Positions 7,752-15,713 of a stretch of 25,527 nt of DNA are shown one piece after another. The first letter of the stretch is position 1; each line of letters opens with the position of its first letter. The translations under genes were made by a program, and so were the position numbers. Source of the stretch: Sulfuriferula sp. (GTDB taxonomy: Bacteria > Pseudomonadota > Gammaproteobacteria > Burkholderiales > Sulfuriferulaceae); NCBI GenBank assembly GCA_027311185.1, contig DAICZK010000001.1:1-25527 (forward strand), in the 5' to 3' direction. The notes beneath the pieces are model-generated. The model was not told the DNA's origin and ran no database searches. It worked only from the letters and a program-made list of their open reading frames with translations.

Positions 7752-8041
7752 AGCGCAAATCGGCCCAGCTCGCAGAACGCCGTCAACTGCTGATCGCGCG
7801 CGCCGCTCTTCAGCGTGCTGACCTGGCCCGCGAGCTGAAACTGTGGCAAGCCCCTTTGCAACTGGTCGATCACGCCATCTCCATCCTGACTTATGTCAGG
7901 CGCCAGCCCGTCTTGCTGCTCGGCGCATCGGTCCTTATCGCGACGCTGCGCCTGAAGCGGACCCGCAAATGGCTACAGCGCGGCTGGCTGATATGGCAGG
8001 TAGGGCGCAGGGTATTCGCAAAACAACCCCGGCAGCTCTGA
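7748..8041 (+). CDS. YqjK-like protein
   Basis: This basic protein of 97 residues has an N-terminal Arg-rich helical part (LAERRQLLIARAALQRADLA) and a weakly hydrophobic segment near residues 50-65 (QPVLLLGASVLIATLRL). It overlaps the YqjE-like gene by four bases. The position after YqjD and YqjE, together with the LxxRRxxLxxRxxxQR pattern, supports a YqjK-like identity; similarity is modest and the function is unknown. Confidence 0.68.
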   Translation: MKRKSAQLAERRQLLIARAALQRADLARELKLWQAPLQLVDHAISILTYVRRQPVLLLGASVLIATLRLKRTRKWLQRGWLIWQVGRRVFAKQPRQL

Positions 8042-8117
8042 CGATTATTTCGTCGATAAGACCGGTGATGTTTACATAAAGAATAAAGAGCAGTTCTTTC
8101 CAAAGATTGATAGCGCT

Positions 8118-10214
8118 ATGACAAATCGAGTCCTCATTCTCAGCTCTGATACGAGCGATGCCGAAATGCTGCGAAATGCGCTCGCCCGGGTCAAAGACGG
8201 GCCGTTTGAAATCGAACACCTCACGCGCCTCGACGATGGGCTGTCGCGCCTGCAAAAGGGCGACGTTGATATCGTTTTGACCGATTTGACCTTAGCTGAC
8301 AGTGCAGGCATTGCAACTTTCGATCAACTGTACGCGTCCGTGCCGCACATTCCCATCATGACGCTCAGCGCGGCTGAGGACGAACCGCTCGCTATCGAAG
8401 CCGTCGCGCGCGGCTCGCAAGGCTATCTGTCCAAAGGCCATTTCAGCAGTTATCTGGTGCCGCAGTCGCTACGCAACATCATCCAGCGCAAGGCCGTCGA
8501 AGAAAGCATGTTCATCGAGAAAGCCCGTGCCGAAATAACCCTTAACTCGATCAGCGATGCGGTAATCGGCACCGATATGGCCGGCAATGTCGATTATTTG
8601 AACGCAGCTGCCGAAGCCATGACCGGTTGGCCACGCGCGGAAGCGCGCGGTCGCTCAATAGGAGAAATAATGCCCCTCATCCAGAACGGCACACGCCAAC
8701 ACAAGGCCAATCCGGTTGAGCTGGTATTGCAGCAAAACGAACCCATATCGTTGACCCCGGGCTCCCTGCTCCTGCGGCGCGACGGCAGTGAAGCGGCGAT
8801 CGAAGACTCTGCCGCACCCATCCACGACTCGGGCGGACATATCCGGGGTGCTGTGATCGTATTCCACGACATTTCGGCCGCAAAGGCGATGGCCGCAAAA
8901 ATGACGCACCTCGCGCAGCACGATTTTTTGACTAATCTGCCCAACCGCGTGCTCCTCAATGATCGTATCGCGCAGGCCATCATTCAGGCCGAGCGTAGCG
9001 GCACCCAGCTCGCGGTATTATTTCTCGACCTGGATAACTTCAAGCACATCAACGACTCACTCGGGCACGCCATCGGCGACAAACTGCTGCAATCGGTGGC
9101 GCAACGTCTGCGCGCTTGTGTGCGCGGGTACGACACCGTCAGCCGTCAGGGCGGTGATGAATTCGTCATCCTGCTGTCGGAAGGCAACAATGTGGAATAT
9201 GCCGCCCTGACCGCCGACAAGATCCTGGTTACCTTGGCGCAGCCGCATTCTGTCGACGGCCATGAACTGCATGTCACAACCAGCATAGGGATCAGCGCCT
9301 ATCCCGCCGACGCCAAAACGGCTGAATCCCTGATCAAAAATGCGGACACCGCCATGTATCAGGCCAAGGAGAAAGGCCGCAACAATTACCAGTTTTTCAA
9401 AAACGACATGAATACTCATGCCGTCGAGCGGCAGGCCATAGAAAGCCATTTGCGCCGTGCGCTGGAACGGCATGAACTGATCTTGCATTACCAGCCCAAG
9501 GTCAATCTGAAAACGGGCGAGATTACCGGTGCCGAAGCATTGTTGCGCTGGAACCACCCGCAATCCGGGCTGATGCTGCCGGACCGTTTCATCGCTATCG
9601 CCGAAGATTGCGGCCTGATCGTCTCTATCGGCCGCTGGGTGCTGCGCGAAGCCTGCAAGCAGGCCAAACGCTGGAAGGACGAAGGATTAACCCCCGGTTC
9701 CATCGCCGTCAATATCTCTGCGCTCGAATTCCGGCGCAAGGATTTTGTCGACGAGGTCCGCGCTATCCTGGCGGAAACCGGGCTTCTGGCAAGCTGCCTG
9801 CAACTGGAGATTACCGAGAGCGTGCTGATGCGCGACGTTGGGTGCAGTACCAAAGTATTGCAACAGCTCAAAAACATGGGCGTGCAATTGGCGATAGACG
9901 ATTTTGGCACCGGATACTCCAGCCTGAGTTATCTGCATCAGTTTCCTATCGATATTCTGAAAATAGACCAGTCCTTCGTCCAGGATATCGCCACGGCTAC
10001 GGGAAACGGCATTATCGTCAGCGCCGTCATCGCCATGGGCAACAGCCTGAAGCAGAAAGTCATCGCCGAGGGCGTAGAGAAGCATGTACAGCTGGCTTAT
10101 TTAAAGGGCCAGCATTGCGAGGAAGGGCAAGGCTATCTATTCAGCCGCCCGCTGGCACCGGAGCAATTCGCTGCACTGCTCGGCGCGGGGATTGCCCGGA
10201 CGGTCTACAACTGA
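8118..10214 (+). CDS. REC-PAS-GGDEF-EAL cyclic di-GMP signalling protein
   Basis: This cytoplasmic protein of 698 residues would make and/or degrade cyclic di-GMP. Domains in order: receiver (1-125, phospho-acceptor Asp56 in VLTDLTL, Thr82, Lys106 in YLSKG); PAS (about 138-250); diguanylate cyclase (265-428) with GGDEF at 345-349 and an RxxD inhibitory site at 336-339, exactly five residues before it; EAL phosphodiesterase (445-690) with EAL at 473-475, DDFGTGYSSLSYL, KIDQSF and AEGVE. All hallmark residues are intact, so both activities are possible. No histidine kinase is adjacent; the partner must be elsewhere. It lies 76 bp after the YqjK-like gene on the same strand, with no clear Shine-Dalgarno and no terminator in between. 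Links to the upstream stress genes are inferred from position. Confidence 0.93.
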   Translation: MTNRVLILSSDTSDAEMLRNALARVKDGPFEIEHLTRLDDGLSRLQKGDVDIVLTDLTLADSAGIATFDQLYASVPHIPIMTLSAAEDEPLAIEAVARGSQGYLSKGHFSSYLVPQSLRNIIQRKAVEESMFIEKARAEITLNSISDAVIGTDMAGNVDYLNAAAEAMTGWPRAEARGRSIGEIMPLIQNGTRQHKANPVELVLQQNEPISLTPGSLLLRRDGSEAAIEDSAAPIHDSGGHIRGAVIVFHDISAAKAMAAKMTHLAQHDFLTNLPNRVLLNDRIAQAIIQAERSGTQLAVLFLDLDNFKHINDSLGHAIGDKLLQSVAQRLRACVRGYDTVSRQGGDEFVILLSEGNNVEYAALTADKILVTLAQPHSVDGHELHVTTSIGISAYPADAKTAESLIKNADTAMYQAKEKGRNNYQFFKNDMNTHAVERQAIESHLRRALERHELILHYQPKVNLKTGEITGAEALLRWNHPQSGLMLPDRFIAIAEDCGLIVSIGRWVLREACKQAKRWKDEGLTPGSIAVNISALEFRRKDFVDEVRAILAETGLLASCLQLEITESVLMRDVGCSTKVLQQLKNMGVQLAIDDFGTGYSSLSYLHQFPIDILKIDQSFVQDIATATGNGIIVSAVIAMGNSLKQKVIAEGVEKHVQLAYLKGQHCEEGQGYLFSRPLAPEQFAALLGAGIARTVYN

Positions 10215-10227
10215 TTCGTTCATAATA

Positions 10228-10243
10228 GCGGGGCTGCTCCCGC
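10228..10243. terminator. Hairpin between convergent genes
   Basis: GCGGG (10228-10232) and CCCGC (10239-10243) form a stem with a 6-nt loop, between the stops of the GGDEF-EAL gene and the secreted-protein gene. No T run follows on either strand, so any terminator role is weakly supported. Confidence 0.25.
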
Positions 10244-10258
10244 ATGCGAGCCTCGCCG

Positions 10259-10783
10259 TCACTGGGTATGCGGCAGCAAGTACTCGGATTTCCCGCAGTA
10301 AATCTTGGCTTTTTTGTGAAAATAAATAATCTCGCTGCCGGTATTCGATACTCGGCGCGGATAGGCCCCTGCATCCGCCGCGACATGATGTATCCCGGCT
10401 TCCGCTGCGACGGCCTGCTCCAGCTTCTCCGGCGTAACTTCGGCGACGGCCTCCAGAAACAGCATGGTGCCGTGGCCATCGCTCAGCGCTATTTCCGACA
10501 CCGGCACCTTCCACAGCATGACCTTGGTCTTGAACCAGTACGCCCCGTCTTCGTGTTTATAGGGCGGTCCCAGCGCATCGCCGAGGTAGCGGTAAAAGTA
10601 ATTGATGTCGAGCTGATCCAGACACAGCAAGGCATTGCCTATCGTAATATAGAACGTGGATGGCAAGGGCGGGGGCGCCGCGCGAGCCGGGCCGCCCACC
10701 GCCCACAGAGCCGCGGCGAGCAACGCCGCCGTGACGACGCGCGAACGCGATGCGCGCTGTGCCGCTGGTATTTCTAGCCCCAT
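10259..10783 (-). CDS. Unrecognised secreted/periplasmic protein
   Basis: This protein of 174 residues begins with a typical Sec signal peptide: basic n-region (QRASRSR), hydrophobic core (VVTAALLAAALWAVGG) and a PARA-A cleavage site near residue 35. The mature part is about 140 residues of mixed alpha/beta look, with two cysteines (NALLCLDQ and KIYCGKSE) that could form a disulfide. It has aromatic-rich stretches (INYFYRYLG, DGAYWFKTKVMLW) and a region, EVTPEKLEQAVAAEAGI. I do not recognise a family. The start at 10783 is preferred over 10837 because the signal peptide starts there and AAGGA lies 11 bases upstream. It is convergent with the c-di-GMP gene. Confidence 0.65.
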   Translation of the reverse strand: MGLEIPAAQRASRSRVVTAALLAAALWAVGGPARAAPPPLPSTFYITIGNALLCLDQLDINYFYRYLGDALGPPYKHEDGAYWFKTKVMLWKVPVSEIALSDGHGTMLFLEAVAEVTPEKLEQAVAAEAGIHHVAADAGAYPRRVSNTGSEIIYFHKKAKIYCGKSEYLLPHTQ

Positions 10784-11146
10784 AGACTGCCGTTCCTTCC
10801 CGAATTCAAACACCGCGCCTGAAACAACCATGGCCACATCGCATCGACACTATCATACTGCATTGGTAAAACCGGCGTCGAAGCCGTCATGCGCCAGAAC
10901 GAGATTATCGGCCATAATGGGAATCACATCGATGGTAATCAAGTATGAAAACGTCAAAAAACCAGACAGCGGCCATTTATTATATAATCTGTAACCAACT
11001 CAGATAAAACGCTCGATTGACGTGTTACCCATCAGCCGCCGGTATGCGCTGTCTACCGTAAAACCAAACCCGCATCAGTGCTTTGTCGGCGCCAAAACCG
11101 CACCGTCCGCTGACAAATTGGCTTACTCAATGCTACAATCCCACTC
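10784..11146. other. Intergenic region upstream of two divergent genes
   Basis: This gap separates the secreted-protein gene (leftward) from fsr (rightward). I see no coding sequence. An AT-rich patch at 10976-10990 contains TATAAT on both strands (10983-10988 plus, 10979-10984 minus) but no matching -35 box. The fsr promoter candidate lies at its right end. The rest is featureless to me. Confidence 0.45.
11110..11139 (+). promoter_or_regulatory. Predicted sigma-70 promoter of fsr
   Basis: CTGACA (11110-11115, five of six to TTGACA) and TACAAT (11134-11139, five of six to TATAAT) are 18 bp apart. The predicted transcript start, about 7 bp after the -10 box, coincides with the GTG start codon at 11147. 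Confidence 0.5.
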
Positions 11147-12400
11147 GTGAAAAAACCAACTGCAAACTCGGCCATTCCGGTAACCCCTGTCAAGCTCGCA
11201 AGTACGACTGCCTTCGGGATTCTCGGCGCGATCAGCGTATCCCATTTTCTCAACGACATCATGCAGTCGCTCATGCTGGCGATCTACCCGCTGTTCAAAA
11301 CCGAATTCCATTTGAATTTCGGCCAGATCGGCCTCATTACCATGGTTTTCCAGGTCACGGCGTCGTTACTGCAACCGATGATCGGCAATTATACGGATCG
11401 CCATCCCCAACCTTATTCGCTGGTGCTCGGCATGAGCAGCACTTTCAGCGGCCTGCTGCTGCTGGCGATGGCCAACAGTTTTTCCGCTGTTCTGGTCGCA
11501 GCGGCGCTGGTCGGCGCAGGCTCATCCGTTTTTCACCCCGAGTCTTCGCGTATCGCGCGCATGGCATCGGGCGGCAAGCACGGACTCGCGCAATCCATCT
11601 TCCAGGTGGGTGGAAACCTCGGCACCGCCGCCGGACCGCTGGTCGCCGCATGGCTGATATTGCCGAACGGCCAGCGCAGCATCGCCTGGGTGTCACTGGT
11701 CGCGCTGCTGGCCATGATCATCCTCACCGGCGTGGGGCGCTGGTACCAACAGCAAAACCGGCAGCCGAAGAAGGTCGTTACAGCTGCCGTATCGCCTGTG
11801 CCGCAGGGTCGGGTTGTCTCCACGCTGGCGCTACTGGTCTCGCTGATGTTTTCCAAATTCTTTTATCTGACGAGCATCAACAGTTTTCTGATTTTCTATC
11901 TGATGCATCAGTACGGCATCAGCACCCAGCTCGCGCAATATCACCTGTTTTACTTTCTCGGCGCAGTGGCGCTCGGCACCATGCTCGGCGGCCCTATCGG
12001 CGACCGCATAGGTCGCAAACGCGTAATCTGGGTGTCTATCCTCGGCATCGCACCGTTTGCACTCGCGTTGCCTTATGTCGGATTACAGGCGTCGGTGCCG
12101 CTGACTGTCATTATAGGATTCATGCTGGCGTCTGCGTTCCCCGCCATGGTGGTCTACGCGCAGGAGCTCATTCCAGGCAAGATTGGCATGATTTCCGGCC
12201 TGTTCTTCGGTCTTGCTTTCGGTCTGGCCGGGATCGGCGCAGCAGTGCTTGGACAAGCTGCCGACCACTGGGGCATCGTCGAAATCTACAAAATTTGTTC
12301 GTTCCTGCCTCTGATCGGCCTGCTTGCGGTATTTCTGCCGGATCTGCACGGCGTAGCCATTGCAAAAACGGCAGATTTGGCGACACCAGCGGCAAACTAG
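11147..12400 (+). CDS. fsr: MFS efflux pump, fosmidomycin resistance type
   Basis: This 12-helix major facilitator protein of 417 residues closely follows the E. coli Fsr pattern as I remember it: FGILGAISVSHFLNDIMQSL in helix 1, GSSVFHPESSRIARMASGG, HGLAQSIFQVGGN, GGPIGDRIGRKRVIW, ASAFPAMVVYAQELIPGKIG. In E. coli, Fsr confers fosmidomycin resistance by export; the natural substrate is not clear. The only ATG, GTG or TTG codon between the upstream in-frame stop (11111-11113) and the first helix is the GTG at 11147. No Shine-Dalgarno precedes it and a -10-like box lies only 7 bp upstream, so translation is probably leaderless. It is convergent with waaA. Confidence 0.92.
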   Translation: MKKPTANSAIPVTPVKLASTTAFGILGAISVSHFLNDIMQSLMLAIYPLFKTEFHLNFGQIGLITMVFQVTASLLQPMIGNYTDRHPQPYSLVLGMSSTFSGLLLLAMANSFSAVLVAAALVGAGSSVFHPESSRIARMASGGKHGLAQSIFQVGGNLGTAAGPLVAAWLILPNGQRSIAWVSLVALLAMIILTGVGRWYQQQNRQPKKVVTAAVSPVPQGRVVSTLALLVSLMFSKFFYLTSINSFLIFYLMHQYGISTQLAQYHLFYFLGAVALGTMLGGPIGDRIGRKRVIWVSILGIAPFALALPYVGLQASVPLTVIIGFMLASAFPAMVVYAQELIPGKIGMISGLFFGLAFGLAGIGAAVLGQAADHWGIVEIYKICSFLPLIGLLAVFLPDLHGVAIAKTADLATPAAN

Positions 12401-12424
12401 ACGCCCTCTGTCGCCGGTGATGCC

Positions 12425-12438
12425 GCAGCGATAGCTGC
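12425..12438. terminator. Hairpin between convergent fsr and waaA
   Basis: GCAGC (12425-12429) and GCTGC (12434-12438) form a perfect stem around a GATA loop in the 99-bp gap between the two stops, with further partial pairing outside (GGT with ACC). There is no T run, so a terminator role is tentative. Confidence 0.3.
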
Positions 12439-12499
12439 CGCACCGACCGGAGCATCAGAATTTGAAGAACCGCTGATACCCACCTGTGTCGCGCGCCGT

Positions 12500-13777
12500 T
12501 CAGCCGTCGAGCGTGCCTGAATTGTCCAGATAAGGCGCGACCAGTGCCAGCAGGCGCCCGGTTGCGCCCTGATGCAAGCGACTGAATGTTATCCCCGCCG
12601 CGCTCATAGCGGCTCGACGCGGCGCATCGCCAAGCAGCCCGGTTACTACCTGCCCCAACTCGTTCACCGCCTCCATCTGTGCCGCGGCGCCAGCGGCCAC
12701 CGCGGCTCGACTGACCTCGGCAAAATTCCACATATGAGGCCCCATCACCACCGGACAACCGACTGCAGTCGCTTCGATCGGATTCTGTCCCCCCAGCGGC
12801 AACAGGCTACCGCCTATCACTGCCAGGTCTGCGGCGCGGTAATACGCATACAGTTCGCCCATGCTGTCGCCCAGCCAGACCTGCGTCGCGCTGCCTACCG
12901 GCTCGTCGTCACTGCGACGCTGAAAACGAATGCCGTGCTCTCGCAGCGCTGCGGCGACCTCGTCGAAGCGTTGCGGATGACGCGGTACAATGATCAGCAA
13001 CGCGTTACCGAGCGGAATCTGCCGCCACGCCTCCAGTATCAGCGCTTCTTCGCCCTCGCGCGTGCTTGCGGCAAGCCAGACCGGGCGCGGCAGACCTATT
13101 TCGGCGCGCCAGAGCCGCCCCAATTCCAACTGTTCGGGCGGCGGCACCGTATCGAATTTCAAATTGCCGATAATGCTGATGCGCTCGCCGCCCAGACTTT
13201 GCAGACGCAGGGCATCGGCCTCGGTTTGCGCGGCGATGACCGACAAAGCGACCAGGCTCTGCCTGATCAATCCGCCCAGCCACCGGTAACGGCGTGCCGA
13301 ACGGTGGGATAGGCGCGCATTGACGAGCATCACCGGCACCTGCTCGCGACGACACTCGGCGATTAGATTCGGCCAGATTTCGGTTTCCATCAGCATGCCC
13401 AGCACCGGACGGAAGTGGCGCACAAATCGCCGCACCGCGAAAGCGTAATCATAGGGCAGATACACTCGCCACACCAAGTCGCCGAATAACTGCTCGCTGG
13501 CAGAGCGACCGGTAGGCGTGGTATGAGTCAACAGTATCCGGTGCTCTGGGTAGCGTGCCAACAATGCCCGGATCAGCGGCGCGGCGGCGCGGGTCTCGCC
13601 GACCGATACGGCATGCAGCCAGATGATCGGCTGCTCGCCCGCTTGCCGGTAGTAGCCGAAACGTTCGCCTACATTGCGCCAATAGTCGCGTTGCCGCCAG
13701 CCGCGCACAAACAGGTGGAGCAACGTATAAGGCGTCGCCAACAACAAGAGCACCGCATAAATTATCCGCGTCCTCAT
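12500..13777 (-). CDS. waaA: 3-deoxy-D-manno-octulosonic acid (Kdo) transferase
   Basis: This GT-B fold glycosyltransferase (GT30 family) of 425 residues adds Kdo from CMP-Kdo to lipid IVA at the cytoplasmic face of the inner membrane. A single N-terminal membrane anchor spans about 1-24. The family motif HAVSVGETRAA carries Glu61, equivalent to the catalytic Glu60 of E. coli. METEIWPNL follows (Glu131 and Glu133), then the C-terminal nucleotide-binding region with IIVPRHPQRFDEV and GGSLLPLGGQNPIEATA. Its ATG overlaps the stop of the upstream midA-like gene (ATGA), so the two form an operon. Whether it adds one or two Kdo residues cannot be told. Confidence 0.95.
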   Translation of the reverse strand: MRTRIIYAVLLLLATPYTLLHLFVRGWRQRDYWRNVGERFGYYRQAGEQPIIWLHAVSVGETRAAAPLIRALLARYPEHRILLTHTTPTGRSASEQLFGDLVWRVYLPYDYAFAVRRFVRHFRPVLGMLMETEIWPNLIAECRREQVPVMLVNARLSHRSARRYRWLGGLIRQSLVALSVIAAQTEADALRLQSLGGERISIIGNLKFDTVPPPEQLELGRLWRAEIGLPRPVWLAASTREGEEALILEAWRQIPLGNALLIIVPRHPQRFDEVAAALREHGIRFQRRSDDEPVGSATQVWLGDSMGELYAYYRAADLAVIGGSLLPLGGQNPIEATAVGCPVVMGPHMWNFAEVSRAAVAAGAAAQMEAVNELGQVVTGLLGDAPRRAAMSAAGITFSRLHQGATGRLLALVAPYLDNSGTLDG

Positions 13778-14934
13778 AGCCGGCGCCGTTGATCGTTCTG
13801 CGCGAATCCCAGCAGCGCAACCTCGATACCGCGCGTCCAGGCGAGCACTTTAAACAGCTCGCCCATCTCGGCTGGGCTCAGCAACTTCTGGGCTGCCGCC
13901 ACCTGCGGCAGATAACTTGCCGTCTCCGCCGCGGGCGTGCGCGCCAGCAATCCGGTGATACCGCAGTTGATCAGGAACTGAGCCTGGCTAGTGTAACCAG
14001 CCAGGCTCAGGCCTGCCTCGATTCCCGCCAGGGCCATTGCGCTAAAGTCGACGTGCGCGGTGATATCCTGGAGCCCCGGCAAGTAAAACGGGTCGCCGTG
14101 CGCGTGCTGGCGATAATGGCACATGAGCGTACCCTGCGCGCGCTGCGGATGGTAATATTCGCGCTCACCGAAGCCGTAATCGATCATGATCATGGCGCCG
14201 ACCTTCAGGTTTTGCGCCAGCGTCCTGACCAGATTCCGGGCGGCAGGATTGATTTCGCTGACATAGTCCGGCGGCACACTGATCGCCGCCGCGAGCTCGC
14301 GCAACGGCCCTTGCGGCAGTTCTCTCTCGCGCCAGTCGAACCGGCGCCCGTCCCAGCTCACGCCGCGCTGATAAATATCGTTTTCCGCCCAGCGCAACAC
14401 CTCGGTCGGCACCGCATCAAGCACCTCGTTGGCGATGATGCATCCGATAAACGTCGCGGGCAGCTCATCGAGCCAGATCAGGCGCGCGGCCAGTTCGGGC
14501 AACGAACCGGCGATCAGACGCTGCTGGCGCGCACGCAAGTCAGCGCTCACTTCAAGAATGAAATAATGCTGCGGCAGGCAGTCCAGATGCTGCAACTCGG
14601 TCAGCACATCGCACGCCAGGCGGCCGCTACCGGCGCCCAGCTCCAATACGTCGCCGCCGCTGATCTCCAACACCTGGGCGATCTGTTGTGCTAGGCTATG
14701 GCCGAATAAGGGCGATACTTCAGGCGCGGTTACGAAATCACCGTCCGTGCCGAATTTGATCGCGCCCGCGCTATAATATCCCAAACCGGGCGTATAAAGC
14801 GCCATGGTCATATAACGCGAAAAATCCATCCAGCCCTGCATTTCCATGTCGCTTGCGATCAGTTCGGTGAGCTGCTCGCTGATTGCGATTGCTGCGGGGC
14901 TGGGTTCAGGCAAAGGCGGCATAGTAGTACGCAT
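13774..14934 (-). CDS. MidA/NDUFAF7-type SAM-dependent methyltransferase (DUF185)
   Basis: This protein of 386 residues belongs to the family whose mitochondrial member NDUFAF7 methylates an arginine of complex I subunit NDUFS2. The N-terminus shows MDFSRYMTMALYTPGLGYYS and GDFVTAPEVSPLFG. The SAM-binding motif is VLELGAGSGRLACDVL at about 95-110. FILEVSADLRARQ, IIANEVLDAVP and the acidic IDYGFGEREYYHP follow. Bacterial targets are not established. The ATG at 14934 lacks a Shine-Dalgarno; an ATG four codons later is possible. It is first of the midA-waaA pair and is divergent from the pteridine reductase gene across only 26 bp. Confidence 0.88.
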   Translation of the reverse strand: MRTTMPPLPEPSPAAIAISEQLTELIASDMEMQGWMDFSRYMTMALYTPGLGYYSAGAIKFGTDGDFVTAPEVSPLFGHSLAQQIAQVLEISGGDVLELGAGSGRLACDVLTELQHLDCLPQHYFILEVSADLRARQQRLIAGSLPELAARLIWLDELPATFIGCIIANEVLDAVPTEVLRWAENDIYQRGVSWDGRRFDWRERELPQGPLRELAAAISVPPDYVSEINPAARNLVRTLAQNLKVGAMIMIDYGFGEREYYHPQRAQGTLMCHYRQHAHGDPFYLPGLQDITAHVDFSAMALAGIEAGLSLAGYTSQAQFLINCGITGLLARTPAAETASYLPQVAAAQKLLSPAEMGELFKVLAWTRGIEVALLGFAQNDQRRRL

Positions 14935-14943
14935 GGTAAATTG

Positions 14944-14949
14944 AGCATA
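14944..14949 (-). promoter_or_regulatory. Possible -10 box for the midA-waaA pair
   Basis: TATGCT on the minus strand lies nine bases before the midA-like ATG. TTGCCT is 16 bp upstream of it as a poor -35. If real, the leader would be only two or three bases long. Weak evidence. Confidence 0.25.
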
Positions 14950-14960
14950 AAGGAAAGCGG

Positions 14961-15701
14961 ATGCAAGGCAAAACAGTTTTAATTACCGGCGGGGCCAAAA
15001 GAGTGGGCGCTGCCATCGGCCGACGCCTCCATGCGGCGGGAGCCAACCTGATGATCCACTACCGCTCCGCCGCCGGCGAAGCGCGCGTGCTACAGGCCGA
15101 ACTCAACCGGCTGCGTCCCGGCTCGGTCACCCTGATACAAGCCGATCTGATCGATTGCGACAGCTTTCCCAATATCATCCAGACGACACTCGCCAGTTTT
15201 GGCCGGCTTGATGCTCTGGTCAACAACGCATCGAGCTTCTATACTTCCCCGGTCGGGTCGATCACCGAGAGCAACTGGCTGGACCTGATCGGCACCAACC
15301 TGAAAGCCCCCCTGTTTCTGGCCCAAGCCGCCGCGCAGGAATTGCGCCACAGGCACGGCTGCATCGTCAATATTACCGACATCCACGCCGAACGTCCGAT
15401 GAAAAACTATGTCGTCTACAGCATCGCAAAAGCCGGGTTGGTCGGTCTTACGCGTTCTCTGGCGCGCGAGCTGGGGCCGGAGGTCAGGGTCAATGCCGTC
15501 GCGCCGGGCGCGATCATCTGGCCCGAAGATCATAGCGAACTCGACGAGGTGTCGCGGCAGAGGATTATTTCGCACACCTTGCTCAAACACGCAGGCGACC
15601 CCGCCGATATTGCCGGGGCCGTCCATTACCTGATCGCCGAGGCCGGTTATGTTACCGGCCAGGTCATCAATGTCGACGGTGGGCGCAGCATCCGGCTCTG
15701 A
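14961..15701 (+). CDS. Pteridine reductase (short-chain dehydrogenase, PTR1/FolM-like)
   Basis: This is an NADPH-dependent short-chain dehydrogenase of 246 residues that should reduce dihydrobiopterin or dihydrofolate-type pterins. The cofactor loop is TGGAKRVG (9-16), matching the TGxxxRxG signature that separates pteridine reductases from other SDRs. NNAS is at 88-91. The catalytic set is Asp140, Tyr153 and Lys157 (NITD, YSIAK), with the same spacing as Asp181/Tyr194/Lys198 in Leishmania PTR1; Asp replaces the usual SDR Ser. The C-terminus GYVTGQVINVDGGRS is standard. AAAGGA lies six or so bases before the ATG. It is convergent with the DUF2863 gene across 12 bp. Confidence 0.9.
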   Translation: MQGKTVLITGGAKRVGAAIGRRLHAAGANLMIHYRSAAGEARVLQAELNRLRPGSVTLIQADLIDCDSFPNIIQTTLASFGRLDALVNNASSFYTSPVGSITESNWLDLIGTNLKAPLFLAQAAAQELRHRHGCIVNITDIHAERPMKNYVVYSIAKAGLVGLTRSLARELGPEVRVNAVAPGAIIWPEDHSELDEVSRQRIISHTLLKHAGDPADIAGAVHYLIAEAGYVTGQVINVDGGRSIRL

Positions 15702-15713
15702 ACGCGCGCCCCG

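Noticed and set aside
13789..14694. Long open frame opposite the midA-like gene (301 codons)
   Set aside because: It is antisense to a clear conserved gene, rich in Arg, Gln and His as expected from the complement of a GC-rich gene, and has no family motif.
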